Shown here: one piece after another, positions 18,894-26,746 of the stretch
How the letters are laid out: each line of letters begins with the position of its first letter
How positions within the stretch are numbered: the stretch's first letter is position 1
From: DYJE01 sp041660385
GTDB lineage: Bacteria; Desulfobacterota; Desulfobacteria; Desulfobacterales; Desulfolunaceae
Reading direction: 5' to 3'
NCBI GenBank assembly: GCA_041660385.1
Contig: JBAZWJ010000023.1
Location: forward strand, 1 to 64,000
Length of the DNA: 64,000 bases
Notes under the pieces: generated by a model
The model's database searches: none
Seen by the model: the letters and a program-made list of their open reading frames with translations, nothing else
What the model was told of the DNA's origin: nothing
Program-made: the position numbers and the translations under genes

Positions 18894-19427
18894 TCATTCC
18901 ACAGACAGGTTTTCCGTGATCAATTTCTGTCTCAGGAGCTCACGGGCTTTCTGATCGTTTTCATGGATTTTCTTCAAAGCCAGATAAGCTTTTTTCCTCA
19001 TAATCGCTTCTTTATTTCTTCTTTTTTCATCATCTGTTTCGAAAATAATATCCGGAACCGACTCGTTCGCCCCAACACCCAGAGCCACAAAGGTCAGATA
19101 GGCTGAAGCCACATGGCGAAGTTCTCCTGTTAACAGGTCTTCTGCGTCTACCCTTACACCAATTTCCATGGATGACCTTCCAGCGTGGTTGATACTGGCC
19201 TTCACCGTTACGAAGTTTCCCACATATACCTTGTTGTGAAAGTCAATGCGGTCAATGGAAGCTGTCACTGGAATTTTTCGTGAATGCCTTGCAGCAACAA
19301 CTCCCGAAGCATTATCAATTTCTTTCATGATAGCCCCACCGTGAACCAGACCGGCGGGGTTAGCGTCCTGTGGTTGCATGAGAAGGGAAATGGTCACCGC
19401 TGTTTCTTTCACTGTTTTTGCACTCAT
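18894..19427 (-). CDS. Acyl-CoA thioesterase, hotdog fold (BACH/YciA type)
   Basis: 177-residue cytoplasmic acyl-CoA hydrolase. The N-terminal half has the hotdog signature PAGLVHGGAIMKEIDNASG, in which the Asp of IDNAS is the expected catalytic acid, then the central strand RIDFHNKVYVGNFVTVKASI. The C-terminal 50 residues are charged and helical, longer than the minimal YciA fold. Probably controls free-CoA or acyl-CoA pools; no neighbouring lipid operon points to a specific substrate. Confidence 0.88.
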   Translation of the reverse strand: MSAKTVKETAVTISLLMQPQDANPAGLVHGGAIMKEIDNASGVVAARHSRKIPVTASIDRIDFHNKVYVGNFVTVKASINHAGRSSMEIGVRVDAEDLLTGELRHVASAYLTFVALGVGANESVPDIIFETDDEKRRNKEAIMRKKAYLALKKIHENDQKARELLRQKLITENLSVE

Positions 19428-19618
19428 AGTGTCGTGTATCCTTTATAATATATTAATGATCTATGCCCGGCTCATCGTATCCTTTAGTCACAGGATTCTG
19501 TTATGATCCAGGCCAAGTCCTTGGTCTTCTGTTAACAGGTCGATTGAATAAGCAGAATCCGTGCCGGTTATAATCTGATTTCAAATCGCTGATATATGGA
19601 ATACCATAAAACGATGAT

Positions 19619-19632
19619 TTGATCTAAGTCAA
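19619..19632. promoter_or_regulatory. FNR/CRP-family box upstream of the siroheme protein gene
   Basis: TTGAT-CTAA-GTCAA matches the FNR-type consensus TTGAT-N4-ATCAA with one mismatch. It lies 94 bases upstream of the chosen start at 19726. FNR-family control (FNR, or HcpR-type nitrosative-stress regulators) would fit a redox gene next to hcp. The remaining intergenic sequence (19428-19725) shows no other clear signal. Confidence 0.6.
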
Positions 19633-19725
19633 TGAACAGATACATCCATTATGATATGTTTTGTTTGTCTTGATATGTATTTTTTTAAGGCGTCAACTGA
19701 TATGAATATTACAGGGAATACAAGA

Positions 19726-20523
19726 ATGAAATGGACCGATGAAGCCGAATCCGCATTAAAAAAAGTCCCCTTTTTCGTTCGAAAAAAAGTTCGAGCAAGG
19801 GTTGAAAAAGAAGCGGCTGAAGAAAACAAAACGTGTATTACCCTTGCCGAAGTCAAAGCCACCCAGAACCGCTTTCTATCAAAAATGGATTCGGATATTC
19901 GAGGTTACCAGATCGAAACCTGTTTCGGGCAGAACGGGTGCCCAAACAGATGTGTCTCAGGAGACACCCTTCTCAATCGGCTGGAAAACCTGTTCAACGA
20001 AGAGGATCTCCTGACTTTTCTAAAAAAGAACGTCAAAGGAAACCTCAAATACCATCACGAGTTCCGTGTCGGTATCGCCGAATGCCCGAACGCCTGCTCC
20101 CAGCCTCAGATTAGAGATATCGCCATCATCGGAGCATCGGTTCCAATGGTCACAGATACAACCTGTTCCCTTTGCAATGCCTGTGTAGAATTATGCAAAG
20201 AGAGTTCCATCCGTCTGGACGAAGATGATGAAAGAGCTGAAATCGATTATGACACCTGTGTCCGATGTGGGGCGTGTATTAAAGTCTGCCCTACAGGAAC
20301 CATCGTGTGTCGTGAATCAGGTTACAGAGTACAGCTCGGGGGAAGACTTGGCCGCCATCCCAGGCTTGCAAAGGAACTTGACGGTCTTTTCTCCGAAGAT
20401 CAGGTGCTTGAAACAGTGAAAAACTGCATCACGTTTTACAAACAAAACAGCACGAACGGACAACGGTTTTCCCAGCTGTTTGATGATAAAACGTTACTGG
20501 GTTATTTCCTTAATCCAGACTGA
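19726..20523 (+). CDS. Small siroheme-[4Fe-4S] sulfite/nitrite reductase-like protein with ferredoxin domain
   Basis: 265 residues from the chosen ATG; upstream in-frame ATGs at 19651 and 19702 exist, and AGGGA precedes 19726. The siroheme/cluster ligands are CFGQNGC (C66, C72) and CPNAC (C120, C124), the split CxnC...CxxxC pattern of sulfite and nitrite reductases. A two-cluster ferredoxin follows: C147-C150-C153-C157 and C178-C181-C184-C188. It is far shorter than DsrA/DsrB and resembles the small assimilatory-type sulfite reductases and related redox proteins of anaerobes. Substrate (sulfite, nitrite or hydroxylamine) is not certain; the FNR-like box and hcp next door hint at nitrogen-oxide stress. 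Confidence 0.82.
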   Translation: MKWTDEAESALKKVPFFVRKKVRARVEKEAAEENKTCITLAEVKATQNRFLSKMDSDIRGYQIETCFGQNGCPNRCVSGDTLLNRLENLFNEEDLLTFLKKNVKGNLKYHHEFRVGIAECPNACSQPQIRDIAIIGASVPMVTDTTCSLCNACVELCKESSIRLDEDDERAEIDYDTCVRCGACIKVCPTGTIVCRESGYRVQLGGRLGRHPRLAKELDGLFSEDQVLETVKNCITFYKQNSTNGQRFSQLFDDKTLLGYFLNPD

Positions 20524-20690
20524 CATTTTGAAAGTATTTGAATGTTCAGAGCTTTATGTATAAGATACAAAATCATCTTTGATAGTTCCTTATCCACTGA
20601 AATATGGATGGCCTTCTTTCATCCATAGCAGACAACACCAATATTTATGACTCTCATTGCATTTAACCCGTATAACCAAGGAGACGCTTT

Positions 20691-22352
20691 ATGTTTTGTT
20701 TTCAATGTCAGGAAACCATGAAAAACACCGGCTGCACAGCCAAGGGCATGTGCGGAAAACCCGAAGAAACAGCCAATCTTCAGGATTTGCTGATCTATGT
20801 TCTTAAAGGCATCGCTGTTTATTCGGAGAAATTAAAAGAACTGGGGGCTGCGGACCGGACCCATGATCTGTTTGTTATGCAGGGACTGTTTGCCACCATC
20901 ACCAATGCCAACTGGGCCGATGCCCGGTTCGTTGAGATGGTTACGGAAGGACTGAAATGCCGGGATCAGGTCAGGGCTGCTTTTCTTGCGGCATATAAAG
21001 CTAAGAACGGAAAGGATTTTGACGGTTCCCTGCCTGGAGCTGCCATCTGGACCGGAGATGCGGCGGTATTTGCGGAAAAAGCAAAACAGGTCGGTGTTCT
21101 GGCCACGGAGAATGAAGATGTGCGCTCCTTGCGTGAGTTGTTGACCATCGGACTCAAAGGTGTTGCCGCTTATGCAGAACATGCCGCCGTTCTTGGACAC
21201 CAGAAACCGGAAATCAATGATTTCATCATGCAGGCTCTGGCATCCACCACGAAAGATCTTTCTGTTGATGACATGGTTGCTCTGGTGATGAAGTGCGGCG
21301 AAACATCTGTTGCCACCATGGCTCTTCTGGATGAAGCCAACACCACGACCTACGGCAATCCCGAAATCACCCAGGTCAATATCGGCGTGAGAAAAAACCC
21401 CGGCATCCTGATCTCCGGCCATGATCTTAAAGATATGGACGAGCTGCTCAAGCAGACTGAAGGAACGGGCGTGGATGTGTATACCCACGGCGAGATGCTT
21501 CCGGCCAATTATTATCCGGCATTCAAAAAATACGCTCATTTTGTCGGTAACTACGGCGGATCCTGGTGGCATCAGAACGAGGAATTCGAGTCGTTTAACG
21601 GCCCGGTTCTCTTGACCACCAACTGCCTGATTCCCCTTAAAAAGACCAACACTTATCTGGATCGTCTTTTTACCACCGGCATCGTGGGCTATGACGGGGC
21701 CGCTCATGTGGTTGATCGTCCGGTCGGTGGAGCCAAGGATTTCTCTGCTCTGATTCATAAAGCAAAAGCCTGCGCATCGCCCACAGAACTTGAAACAGGC
21801 GCCATTGTGGGCGGTTTTGCCCATAATCAGGTGCTGGCATTGGCCGACAAGGTTGTGGCTGCGGTTAAATCCGGCGCAATCAAACGGTTCGTGGTCATGG
21901 CCGGATGTGACGGTCGCCACAAAACCCGTAGTTATTTTACGGAAGTCGCGGAAAATCTCCCCAAAGACACGGTGATCCTCACCGCCGGTTGCGCCAAATT
22001 CCGCTACAATAAACTGGCTCTGGGTGACATTGGCGGAATCCCACGTGTTCTGGATGCCGGACAATGCAACGACAGCTATTCCCTGGCCGTGATCGCCCTG
22101 AAACTCAAGGAAGTATTCGGTCTGAGCGACATCAACGAACTGCCGATTTCCTTTGATATTGCCTGGTACGAACAGAAAGCCGTTGCGGTTCTTCTGGCTC
22201 TGTTGTTTCTCGGAGTGAAAGGCATCCGGCTCGGCCCAACACTCCCCGGCTTTCTGTCCCCCACTGTGGCCAATGTTCTTGTGGAAAAATTCAACATCAA
22301 ACTCATCGGTAACGTAGAAGAAGACATCTCAGCCATGATGGCAGGGAAATAG
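20691..22352 (+). CDS. hcp: Hybrid cluster protein (hydroxylamine reductase), class I
   Basis: 553-residue prismane protein, cytoplasmic; implicated in nitric oxide and hydroxylamine detoxification. The N-terminal cysteines C3-x2-C6-x8-C15-x5-C21 give the [4Fe-4S] ligand spacing of class I enzymes from strict anaerobes such as Desulfovibrio, not the wider [2Fe-2S] pattern of enteric bacteria. Hybrid-cluster ligands are visible further on, including TTNCLIP, MAGCDGRHKTRSYFTE and DAGQCNDSYS. AAGGAG precedes the start. Follows the siroheme protein by 167 bases; no clear HcpR site was found in that gap. Confidence 0.96.
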   Translation: MFCFQCQETMKNTGCTAKGMCGKPEETANLQDLLIYVLKGIAVYSEKLKELGAADRTHDLFVMQGLFATITNANWADARFVEMVTEGLKCRDQVRAAFLAAYKAKNGKDFDGSLPGAAIWTGDAAVFAEKAKQVGVLATENEDVRSLRELLTIGLKGVAAYAEHAAVLGHQKPEINDFIMQALASTTKDLSVDDMVALVMKCGETSVATMALLDEANTTTYGNPEITQVNIGVRKNPGILISGHDLKDMDELLKQTEGTGVDVYTHGEMLPANYYPAFKKYAHFVGNYGGSWWHQNEEFESFNGPVLLTTNCLIPLKKTNTYLDRLFTTGIVGYDGAAHVVDRPVGGAKDFSALIHKAKACASPTELETGAIVGGFAHNQVLALADKVVAAVKSGAIKRFVVMAGCDGRHKTRSYFTEVAENLPKDTVILTAGCAKFRYNKLALGDIGGIPRVLDAGQCNDSYSLAVIALKLKEVFGLSDINELPISFDIAWYEQKAVAVLLALLFLGVKGIRLGPTLPGFLSPTVANVLVEKFNIKLIGNVEEDISAMMAGK

Positions 22353-22406
22353 TCAAAACATCTTAAAATTGAAGCACAATGTCCGCAGTTGAATCGTCAA
22401 ACCTTT

Positions 22407-22431
22407 GAGTCGGGCTGATCTTGCCCGACTC
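22407..22431. terminator. Terminator between hcp and the first acetyltransferase gene
   Basis: Perfect stem GAGTCGGGC-TGATCTT-GCCCGACTC followed by a T-rich tail. It lies between convergent genes (hcp and a GNAT gene on the other strand) and probably serves both. Confidence 0.75.
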
Positions 22432-22440
22432 TGTTTATCA

Positions 22441-22935
22441 TCAGGTACTCACTGTTACGTAAGACGAATTATTGAAAAGCAATCCACACCCATCAAAGGC
22501 ATTGATTACTTTTTCAGAATATTTTTCTTGGGTGTAAGATGACACCACCTGTTTCCAGAATATTCGGGCTGAGTGATTGTTTGAGGTAACGGCCACCTCC
22601 CAGTTTCCTGGAAATTGTTCAAATACATATTCAGCCAGTCTGCTGCCAGTTTTTTTTCTCACATGAGCTTTTTGAATATAAAATTCCGCGACAGCGAAAC
22701 CGTCCTTATTGAACCGCAAGTGCTTGTTGACAAATGCAAAGCCGATTATAAATCCTGATTCCTTTACAACATAGATGTGACGATCAGAATCCGTAGAATA
22801 TTTAGTCAGATTCTTCAATGCACCTTTACACCAGGATTCATGATCGTTCACGACGAAATAATGGCTCATATACTCCAGATACTCTTTAAAGATCGTAATA
22901 ATATCTGTCGTGCTCTCTAATCGAGTTATCATCAT
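22441..22935 (-). CDS. GNAT-family acetyltransferase, copy 1
   Basis: 164 residues with a GNAT core: beta strands and the acetyl-CoA loop region QKAHVRKKTGSRLAEYVFEQ, followed by EVAVTSNNHSARIFWKQV, the helix-4 signature of the fold. Substrate unknown. It is almost the same protein as the gene at 29879-30400: 17 substitutions over 162 aligned residues by my count, with different C-terminal tails. The two copies lie in the same orientation and bracket the chromate and selenoprotein genes. Confidence 0.82.
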   Translation of the reverse strand: MMITRLESTTDIITIFKEYLEYMSHYFVVNDHESWCKGALKNLTKYSTDSDRHIYVVKESGFIIGFAFVNKHLRFNKDGFAVAEFYIQKAHVRKKTGSRLAEYVFEQFPGNWEVAVTSNNHSARIFWKQVVSSYTQEKYSEKVINAFDGCGLLFNNSSYVTVST

Positions 22936-22981
22936 AGGGTTCCATTAAACATTACGGCTTGTGAATAAACACAGTTTTTGA

Positions 22982-23222
22982 TCATTCTCTCTCCAGGCTA
23001 TCATTCGTGTTCTGTAGTAACATATAAATCGAAATGATGCCGTCGATACGCTCCTTGATATAATGCGCCACATCCTGGGCCTTTTTCTGGCTGATGCTGG
23101 GGATATCTTTGGTCAGATTCTCAAGTCGTTTGTTACCAATACGGATTTAATCCTGATCTTGCATGGATTTCCTTGTCCAGCTCGATCCACTGTTCAACGG
23201 GGAGAATATCGGTGAGCTTCAT
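22982..23222 (-). pseudogene. Remnant of a PocR-type sensor-domain gene (internal deletion and frameshift)
   Basis: On the minus strand an ATG at 23222 opens MKLTDILPVEQWIELDKEIH, resembling the start of PocR ligand-binding domains, but stops after about 29 codons. The next frame continues with RIGNKRLENLTKDIPSISQ and AHYIKERIDGIISIY, which resembles the end of such a domain. The middle is missing, so this looks like a decayed gene. The rest of the 350-base interval between the GNAT gene and chrA shows nothing more. The family assignment rests on memory of similar proteins and is moderate. Confidence 0.5.
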
Positions 23223-23288
23223 ATAACCTCGCTTTCTTTTAAACCCTCTGATTATCACAGAGATAAGAATTCCCTAAATAGTGTTAAT

Positions 23289-24602
23289 TCAAATGAGCCC
23301 ATGGCTCAGAACTATTTTCCATAAATATCCCGCAAACGCAGAGCCGAAAACAACGGGGATCATGCCCCATTTAAACCGGATAAGTCCTACAAAAAAGACC
23401 AGCGATGCACAAATCGCATAAATATCTATACCACCGGTATTCGGCATCACGACGTGGTACGTGAATATGACGCAGAGGTTGAGAATCACGCCAACCACAG
23501 CGGCGGTAATACCTGAAAGGGCGGCTCCTATCGTTTTGTTGTTTCGGAGTTTCTCTATATAAGGTGCACCAACGAGAACCCACATAAAACAGGGAACGAA
23601 CGTTACCCATGTGGTTAAAAGTCCTCCGGTCAGCCCCGCAAGAAGCGGGCTCATGCCCTTTGCATGGGTGTATGCAGCAAAAAAGCCCACGAACTGGGTC
23701 ACCATGATAAGAGGGCCAGGGGTGGTTTCTGCAAGCCCGAGCCCGTCCATCATTTGTTCGGGGAGCATCCAACCGTAATGGCTGACGGCCTGCTGGCTGA
23801 TATATGCAAGAACGGCATATGCACCTCCGAAGGTCACCATGGCGGCTTTGCTGAACAGGATTCCAATATCCATGAAAATATCATCCCACCCTCGGTATAA
23901 TCCAAGAAGGATCATGGGCAAAAACCATAAGGGAACACAGACAGCGATCACTTTGAGAGTATGCTGCCATGTGGCTTGGTTTTTACGTGGTTTGGCCTGG
24001 TCGTCTTCCATATGATTTTGTGATTTCGTGGCCCCGGCTTTTGAATTGACGATAAATTTTGCTGGAAGCACACGAGACCCAACGAAACCTGAAAGCCCTG
24101 CGATCAGGATAATCAAAGGGAAAGGCAGACCAGCAAAATAAATGCCGATAAACGACAGAATCGCAATAAGAATAAGAACGTCGCTTTTGAGCGATTTCTT
24201 TCCCATCCGGATCACGGCTTCGGCTACGATTGCCGCAACGGAAGGTTTCAGCCCATAAAACAGAGCATCAACAGCCGGGATGTTTCCAAAGGCTGCATAG
24301 ATATAGGACAGGATGAGAAGAATCAGAACGGCGGGCAACACAAATAAAACTCCTGCGATAATTCCTCCGAGATGACCGTGGAGCAACCACCCGATATAGA
24401 CAGTCAGCTGCTGTGCTTCGGGTCCGGGAAGAAGCATACAATAATTCAATGCTTGCAGAAAATGATCGTCGTCGATCCATTTTTTTTCATCAACCAGATC
24501 CTTGTGCATGATGGCAATCTGACCGGCAGGTCCGCCGAAACTTATAAACCCCAGTTTCAACCAGTATATAAAAGCTTCAAAGAAAGTCGGTGTGTTCAAC
24601 AT
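23289..24602 (-). CDS. chrA: Chromate transporter, long-chain ChrA (CHR family)
   Basis: 437-residue membrane protein with two homologous CHR halves: WLKLGFISFGGPAGQIAIMH then LLPGPEAQQLTVYIGWLLHG in the first, AAMVTFGGAYAVLAYISQQA then LAETTPGPLIMVTQFVGFFA in the second. It exports chromate from the cytoplasm in characterised members. AAGGAG lies 7 bases before the ATG. It is divergent from the two chrB-like genes, with shared palindromes between them, so the set is a chromate-response module. Confidence 0.93.
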   Translation of the reverse strand: MLNTPTFFEAFIYWLKLGFISFGGPAGQIAIMHKDLVDEKKWIDDDHFLQALNYCMLLPGPEAQQLTVYIGWLLHGHLGGIIAGVLFVLPAVLILLILSYIYAAFGNIPAVDALFYGLKPSVAAIVAEAVIRMGKKSLKSDVLILIAILSFIGIYFAGLPFPLIILIAGLSGFVGSRVLPAKFIVNSKAGATKSQNHMEDDQAKPRKNQATWQHTLKVIAVCVPLWFLPMILLGLYRGWDDIFMDIGILFSKAAMVTFGGAYAVLAYISQQAVSHYGWMLPEQMMDGLGLAETTPGPLIMVTQFVGFFAAYTHAKGMSPLLAGLTGGLLTTWVTFVPCFMWVLVGAPYIEKLRNNKTIGAALSGITAAVVGVILNLCVIFTYHVVMPNTGGIDIYAICASLVFFVGLIRFKWGMIPVVFGSAFAGYLWKIVLSHGLI

Positions 24603-24617
24603 GGCAAATCTCCTTAT

Positions 24618-24730
24618 GTAACCTTAGTTACTTTTAAAATAAGCCATGAATCTGGACATTGTCAAGCCAAATGGCATTTTAGTTGAAAATAGAAAAGATA
24701 TCATCTATATTATATTGTACCTTACGTTAC
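24618..24730. promoter_or_regulatory. Paired operator-like palindromes between chrA and chrB
   Basis: GTAAC-CTTA-GTTAC (24618-24631, a perfect inverted repeat) lies just upstream of chrA. GTACC-TTAC-GTTAC (24717-24730, imperfect) lies just upstream of the chrB-like gene. Both continue with the same TTT, so the 18-base segment TGTAaCCTTA-GTTACTTT is duplicated, once before each divergent gene. ChrB, a chromate-sensing regulator in known systems, is the natural candidate binder. Confidence 0.6.
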
Positions 24731-24746
24731 TTTAATAGAGGCTTGT

Positions 24747-25202
24747 ATGGATGATCAACAAAAATGGCTCATGCTGGTGTACAAACTCCCCAAAGCCAGA
24801 ACGTCTGCGGGGAAAGTGGCCCTTTGGCGGAAATTAAAAAAGCTGGGAGTCTATCAGGTTCAGGATTCGGTGTGCATCCTTCCTTTGTCTGACAAGAACA
24901 AGGAGGATTTCGAATGGATCGCTGCGGAAGTCACGGAAATCGGGGGTGACGCATCGGTGTGGATTATTGTTTCCATGACCCCGGATAAAGAAAAAACTGC
25001 CAGAGATTTTTTTCTGGATCAGGTAAACGGTCAGTATCAAAAGATAATAAAGGATCTTGAAACCATCACCGATCAGAAAGAATTGAAGAAAAAATGGGAT
25101 TATTATCACAGAACGAAACGTCAGGATCACCTGAAGTCACCCCTGACTGTGGAAGTGAAAGCTGCTTTTGAGAAACGATCAGATGAATTAAAATCGTCTT
25201 AA
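24747..25202 (+). CDS. chrB: ChrB N-terminal-domain protein (chromate resistance regulator, split)
   Basis: 151 residues matching the N-terminal part of ChrB: MLVYKLPKARTSAGKVALWR, then KKLGVYQVQDSVCILPLSD. Full-length ChrB is about 300 residues; here the C-terminal domain is a separate gene starting 26 bases later, so ChrB is encoded as two polypeptides. The N-terminal part carries the DNA-binding function in models of the family. The stop is TAA, so this is not a readthrough case. Confidence 0.85.
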   Translation: MDDQQKWLMLVYKLPKARTSAGKVALWRKLKKLGVYQVQDSVCILPLSDKNKEDFEWIAAEVTEIGGDASVWIIVSMTPDKEKTARDFFLDQVNGQYQKIIKDLETITDQKELKKKWDYYHRTKRQDHLKSPLTVEVKAAFEKRSDELKSS

Positions 25203-25228
25203 TTTTCTTAAGACCGATGGAGAGAACC

Positions 25229-25645
25229 ATGAAATGGATTACCTGGGAACGTATCGGAATAGACCGGATGGCCTGTTCCTGGCTTATCAAGAAATACGTG
25301 GATGTATCAGCCGAGTTTGTTTTTATTGAAAAAGGTGCCGATTACAAAGAGATGGACGGCATCCCCTTTGATATTCCCGGAGTCGCTTTAAGCCACAAAC
25401 GCGGTAAATGTACGTTCTGCACCATTCTTAAAGAATACGGGCTAAACGATAAACGTCTTGATCGTATTGCGGAAATCGTCAATTCAGCGGATACCATTAA
25501 TGACCTTCTGCCAGAGCCGGAAGCCGCCGGTTTAGATCTGATCTGCCGGAGTATATCGCGGTTTCTAAATGATGATGCAAAGGCGATTGAACAAGGCTTT
25601 CTGATTTTTGAATCGATGTACCTCTATTTTGGAGATAAATCATAA
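25229..25645 (+). CDS. chrB: ChrB C-terminal-domain protein
   Basis: 138 residues from the ATG at 25229, which has GGAG at good spacing (an upstream ATG at 25217 is less likely). The opening KWITWERIGIDRMACSWLIK and the later GVALSHKRGKCTFCTILKEY match the ChrB C-terminal domain, proposed to sense chromate or take part in its reduction. Cotranscribed with the ChrB N-terminal protein and divergent from chrA. Confidence 0.87.
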   Translation: MKWITWERIGIDRMACSWLIKKYVDVSAEFVFIEKGADYKEMDGIPFDIPGVALSHKRGKCTFCTILKEYGLNDKRLDRIAEIVNSADTINDLLPEPEAAGLDLICRSISRFLNDDAKAIEQGFLIFESMYLYFGDKS

Positions 25646-25708
25646 CAACCTGTTTTCGGCAAAACCTATCTATCAAAGTAGATATAATTCAATTGCAGAA
25701 TGGAGGTC

Positions 25709-26404
25709 TCAATCTGCGCCCTCCATCGATAGCTGTATCATTTTCAAAATCTTGGGAATAAAAAACGAGCCGATAAAAAGAGAAAGGGAGAAAAAAACCT
25801 TCCAGCTCAAAAGGTCGTTCCAATGCCCGCTTGCCCAGACATTTTTGATCGTCCCTACAAAAAAGGTAAAAATAAAGGTTCCAACGATAATCCCCAGAGC
25901 TGTACCTGAAAAGTAATCCCGAAAACGAACTTTTGTCAGTCCCATGCCGAAATTCATTGGGGTAAATGGGAAGTATATCAGGCGAAGATAAAGAACCGTT
26001 GCAAAGCCGTTGCGCTCAATGGCGTTATCGTAATGTTTCAGTTTACCACCAATAAGCGAGGCTGCAAAATCACGCCCCAGATATCTCCCGATGAAAAAAG
26101 CGAGGCTGGAACCGATCATGGCCCCTGTCCAGACGTAGAGAAATCCCCAATATGGACCGAAAATAGCGGCACCTATTGCTGTAAGAAGGGTGCCGGGCAG
26201 GAAAAGACAGATCCCTGCTGCATAGATCAGTACGAACATCAGGGGTGCCCATAGTCCCGCCGAGTTCAAAAAAAGACGGAGCTGTTCGGCTGAAAGATAT
26301 TCTTTCGCCGGTGAAAACCGAACCAGAAAAATGGCCGCGACAATAAAGAAAAACAGAATCACCGCTTTTATCAATGGGCGTTTTTGACTTGTTTCAGGCC
26401 GCAT
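25709..26404 (-). CDS. TVP38/TMEM64 family membrane protein (VTT domain)
   Basis: 231-residue integral membrane protein with the VTT/SNARE-associated signature: FLPGTLLTAIGAAIFGPYWG, then GAMIGSSLAFFIGRYLGRDF, and RLIYFPFTPMNFGMGLTKVR. Members are DedA-like; several sit beside mercury, selenite or thiol-redox genes, but their transport substrate is unsettled. It ends the arsR-led operon, 9 bases after the thioredoxin-like gene. Confidence 0.88.
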   Translation of the reverse strand: MRPETSQKRPLIKAVILFFFIVAAIFLVRFSPAKEYLSAEQLRLFLNSAGLWAPLMFVLIYAAGICLFLPGTLLTAIGAAIFGPYWGFLYVWTGAMIGSSLAFFIGRYLGRDFAASLIGGKLKHYDNAIERNGFATVLYLRLIYFPFTPMNFGMGLTKVRFRDYFSGTALGIIVGTFIFTFFVGTIKNVWASGHWNDLLSWKVFFSLSLFIGSFFIPKILKMIQLSMEGAD

Positions 26405-26413
26405 GATATCCCC

Positions 26414-26731
26414 TTATTTCCCAAGAATCCGATTCAATATCCCCGTTTTTGCAGACTGGGGTTCGGGCAGCCCAAGATGTCTACAGATGCAGATTTCAAC
26501 GTCGTGTTCGGATATTTCGGCACCCTCTACCACGACCTCATCAGCCACCATCACCGCCGGTGCCACAGGAAGGTCCAGATCGAAATAGTCATCGGTCTGA
26601 TACTCTGCTTTGGGTTTCGAAGTAACTTCAATGTCGATGGCATATTTTCCGCCCAACCTGGGCATCATTTTTTTAAAATTCTTTCAGGGCCTTCCATTGG
26701 GTTCGTTAAGAAAAAATCGCACGTTCAGCAT
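26414..26731 (-). CDS. Thioredoxin-fold protein with in-frame TGA at codon 16 (probable selenoprotein)
   Basis: Read from the ATG at 26731, preceded by GGAGAG, the frame is open for 105 residues except one TGA at 26684-26686. If the TGA is Sec, the protein starts MLNVRFFLNEPNGRPU and continues KNFKKMMPRLGGKYAIDIEV. The pattern is a thioredoxin beta-1 strand followed by GRPU, so U falls where the second Cys of CxPC sits, with Gly replacing the first. The later APAVMVADEVVVEG has the cis-Pro strand of the fold, and CIC lies near the C-terminus. The alternative, a start at the ATGATG at 26663-26668, has no ribosome site and would remove the first strand and active site. Fifteen bases after the rhodanese-DsbD gene. 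Confidence 0.7.
26651..26663 (-). promoter_or_regulatory. Candidate bacterial SECIS hairpin, thioredoxin-like gene
   Basis: Stem GCCCA-GGT-TGGGC begins 20 bases after the TGA and puts GG in the apical loop about 25 bases downstream. Bacterial SECIS elements are small hairpins just 3' of the UGA with a G early in the loop. The stem is short; only folding and homolog comparison would confirm it. Confidence 0.4.
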
Positions 26732-26746
26732 GTGTCTCTCCTTTTA

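Noticed and set aside
20524..20690. HcpR-type operator in front of hcp
   Set aside because: I found no convincing TTGA/TCAA palindrome in the interval; the FNR-like box is upstream of the siroheme gene instead.
20832..22064. Long open frame (410 codons) antisense to hcp
   Set aside because: It is the complement of a strongly conserved hcp gene; the translation shows no recognisable protein features.
24747..25645. Sec or frameshift explanation for the split chrB
   Set aside because: The first gene ends in TAA and the second has its own ribosome site, so two separate genes are simpler.
26414..26731. Double frameshift around the A-run in the thioredoxin-like gene instead of Sec
   Set aside because: It would need a +1 and then a -1 shift; a single UGA recoding explains the sequence and matches two other genes of the operon.
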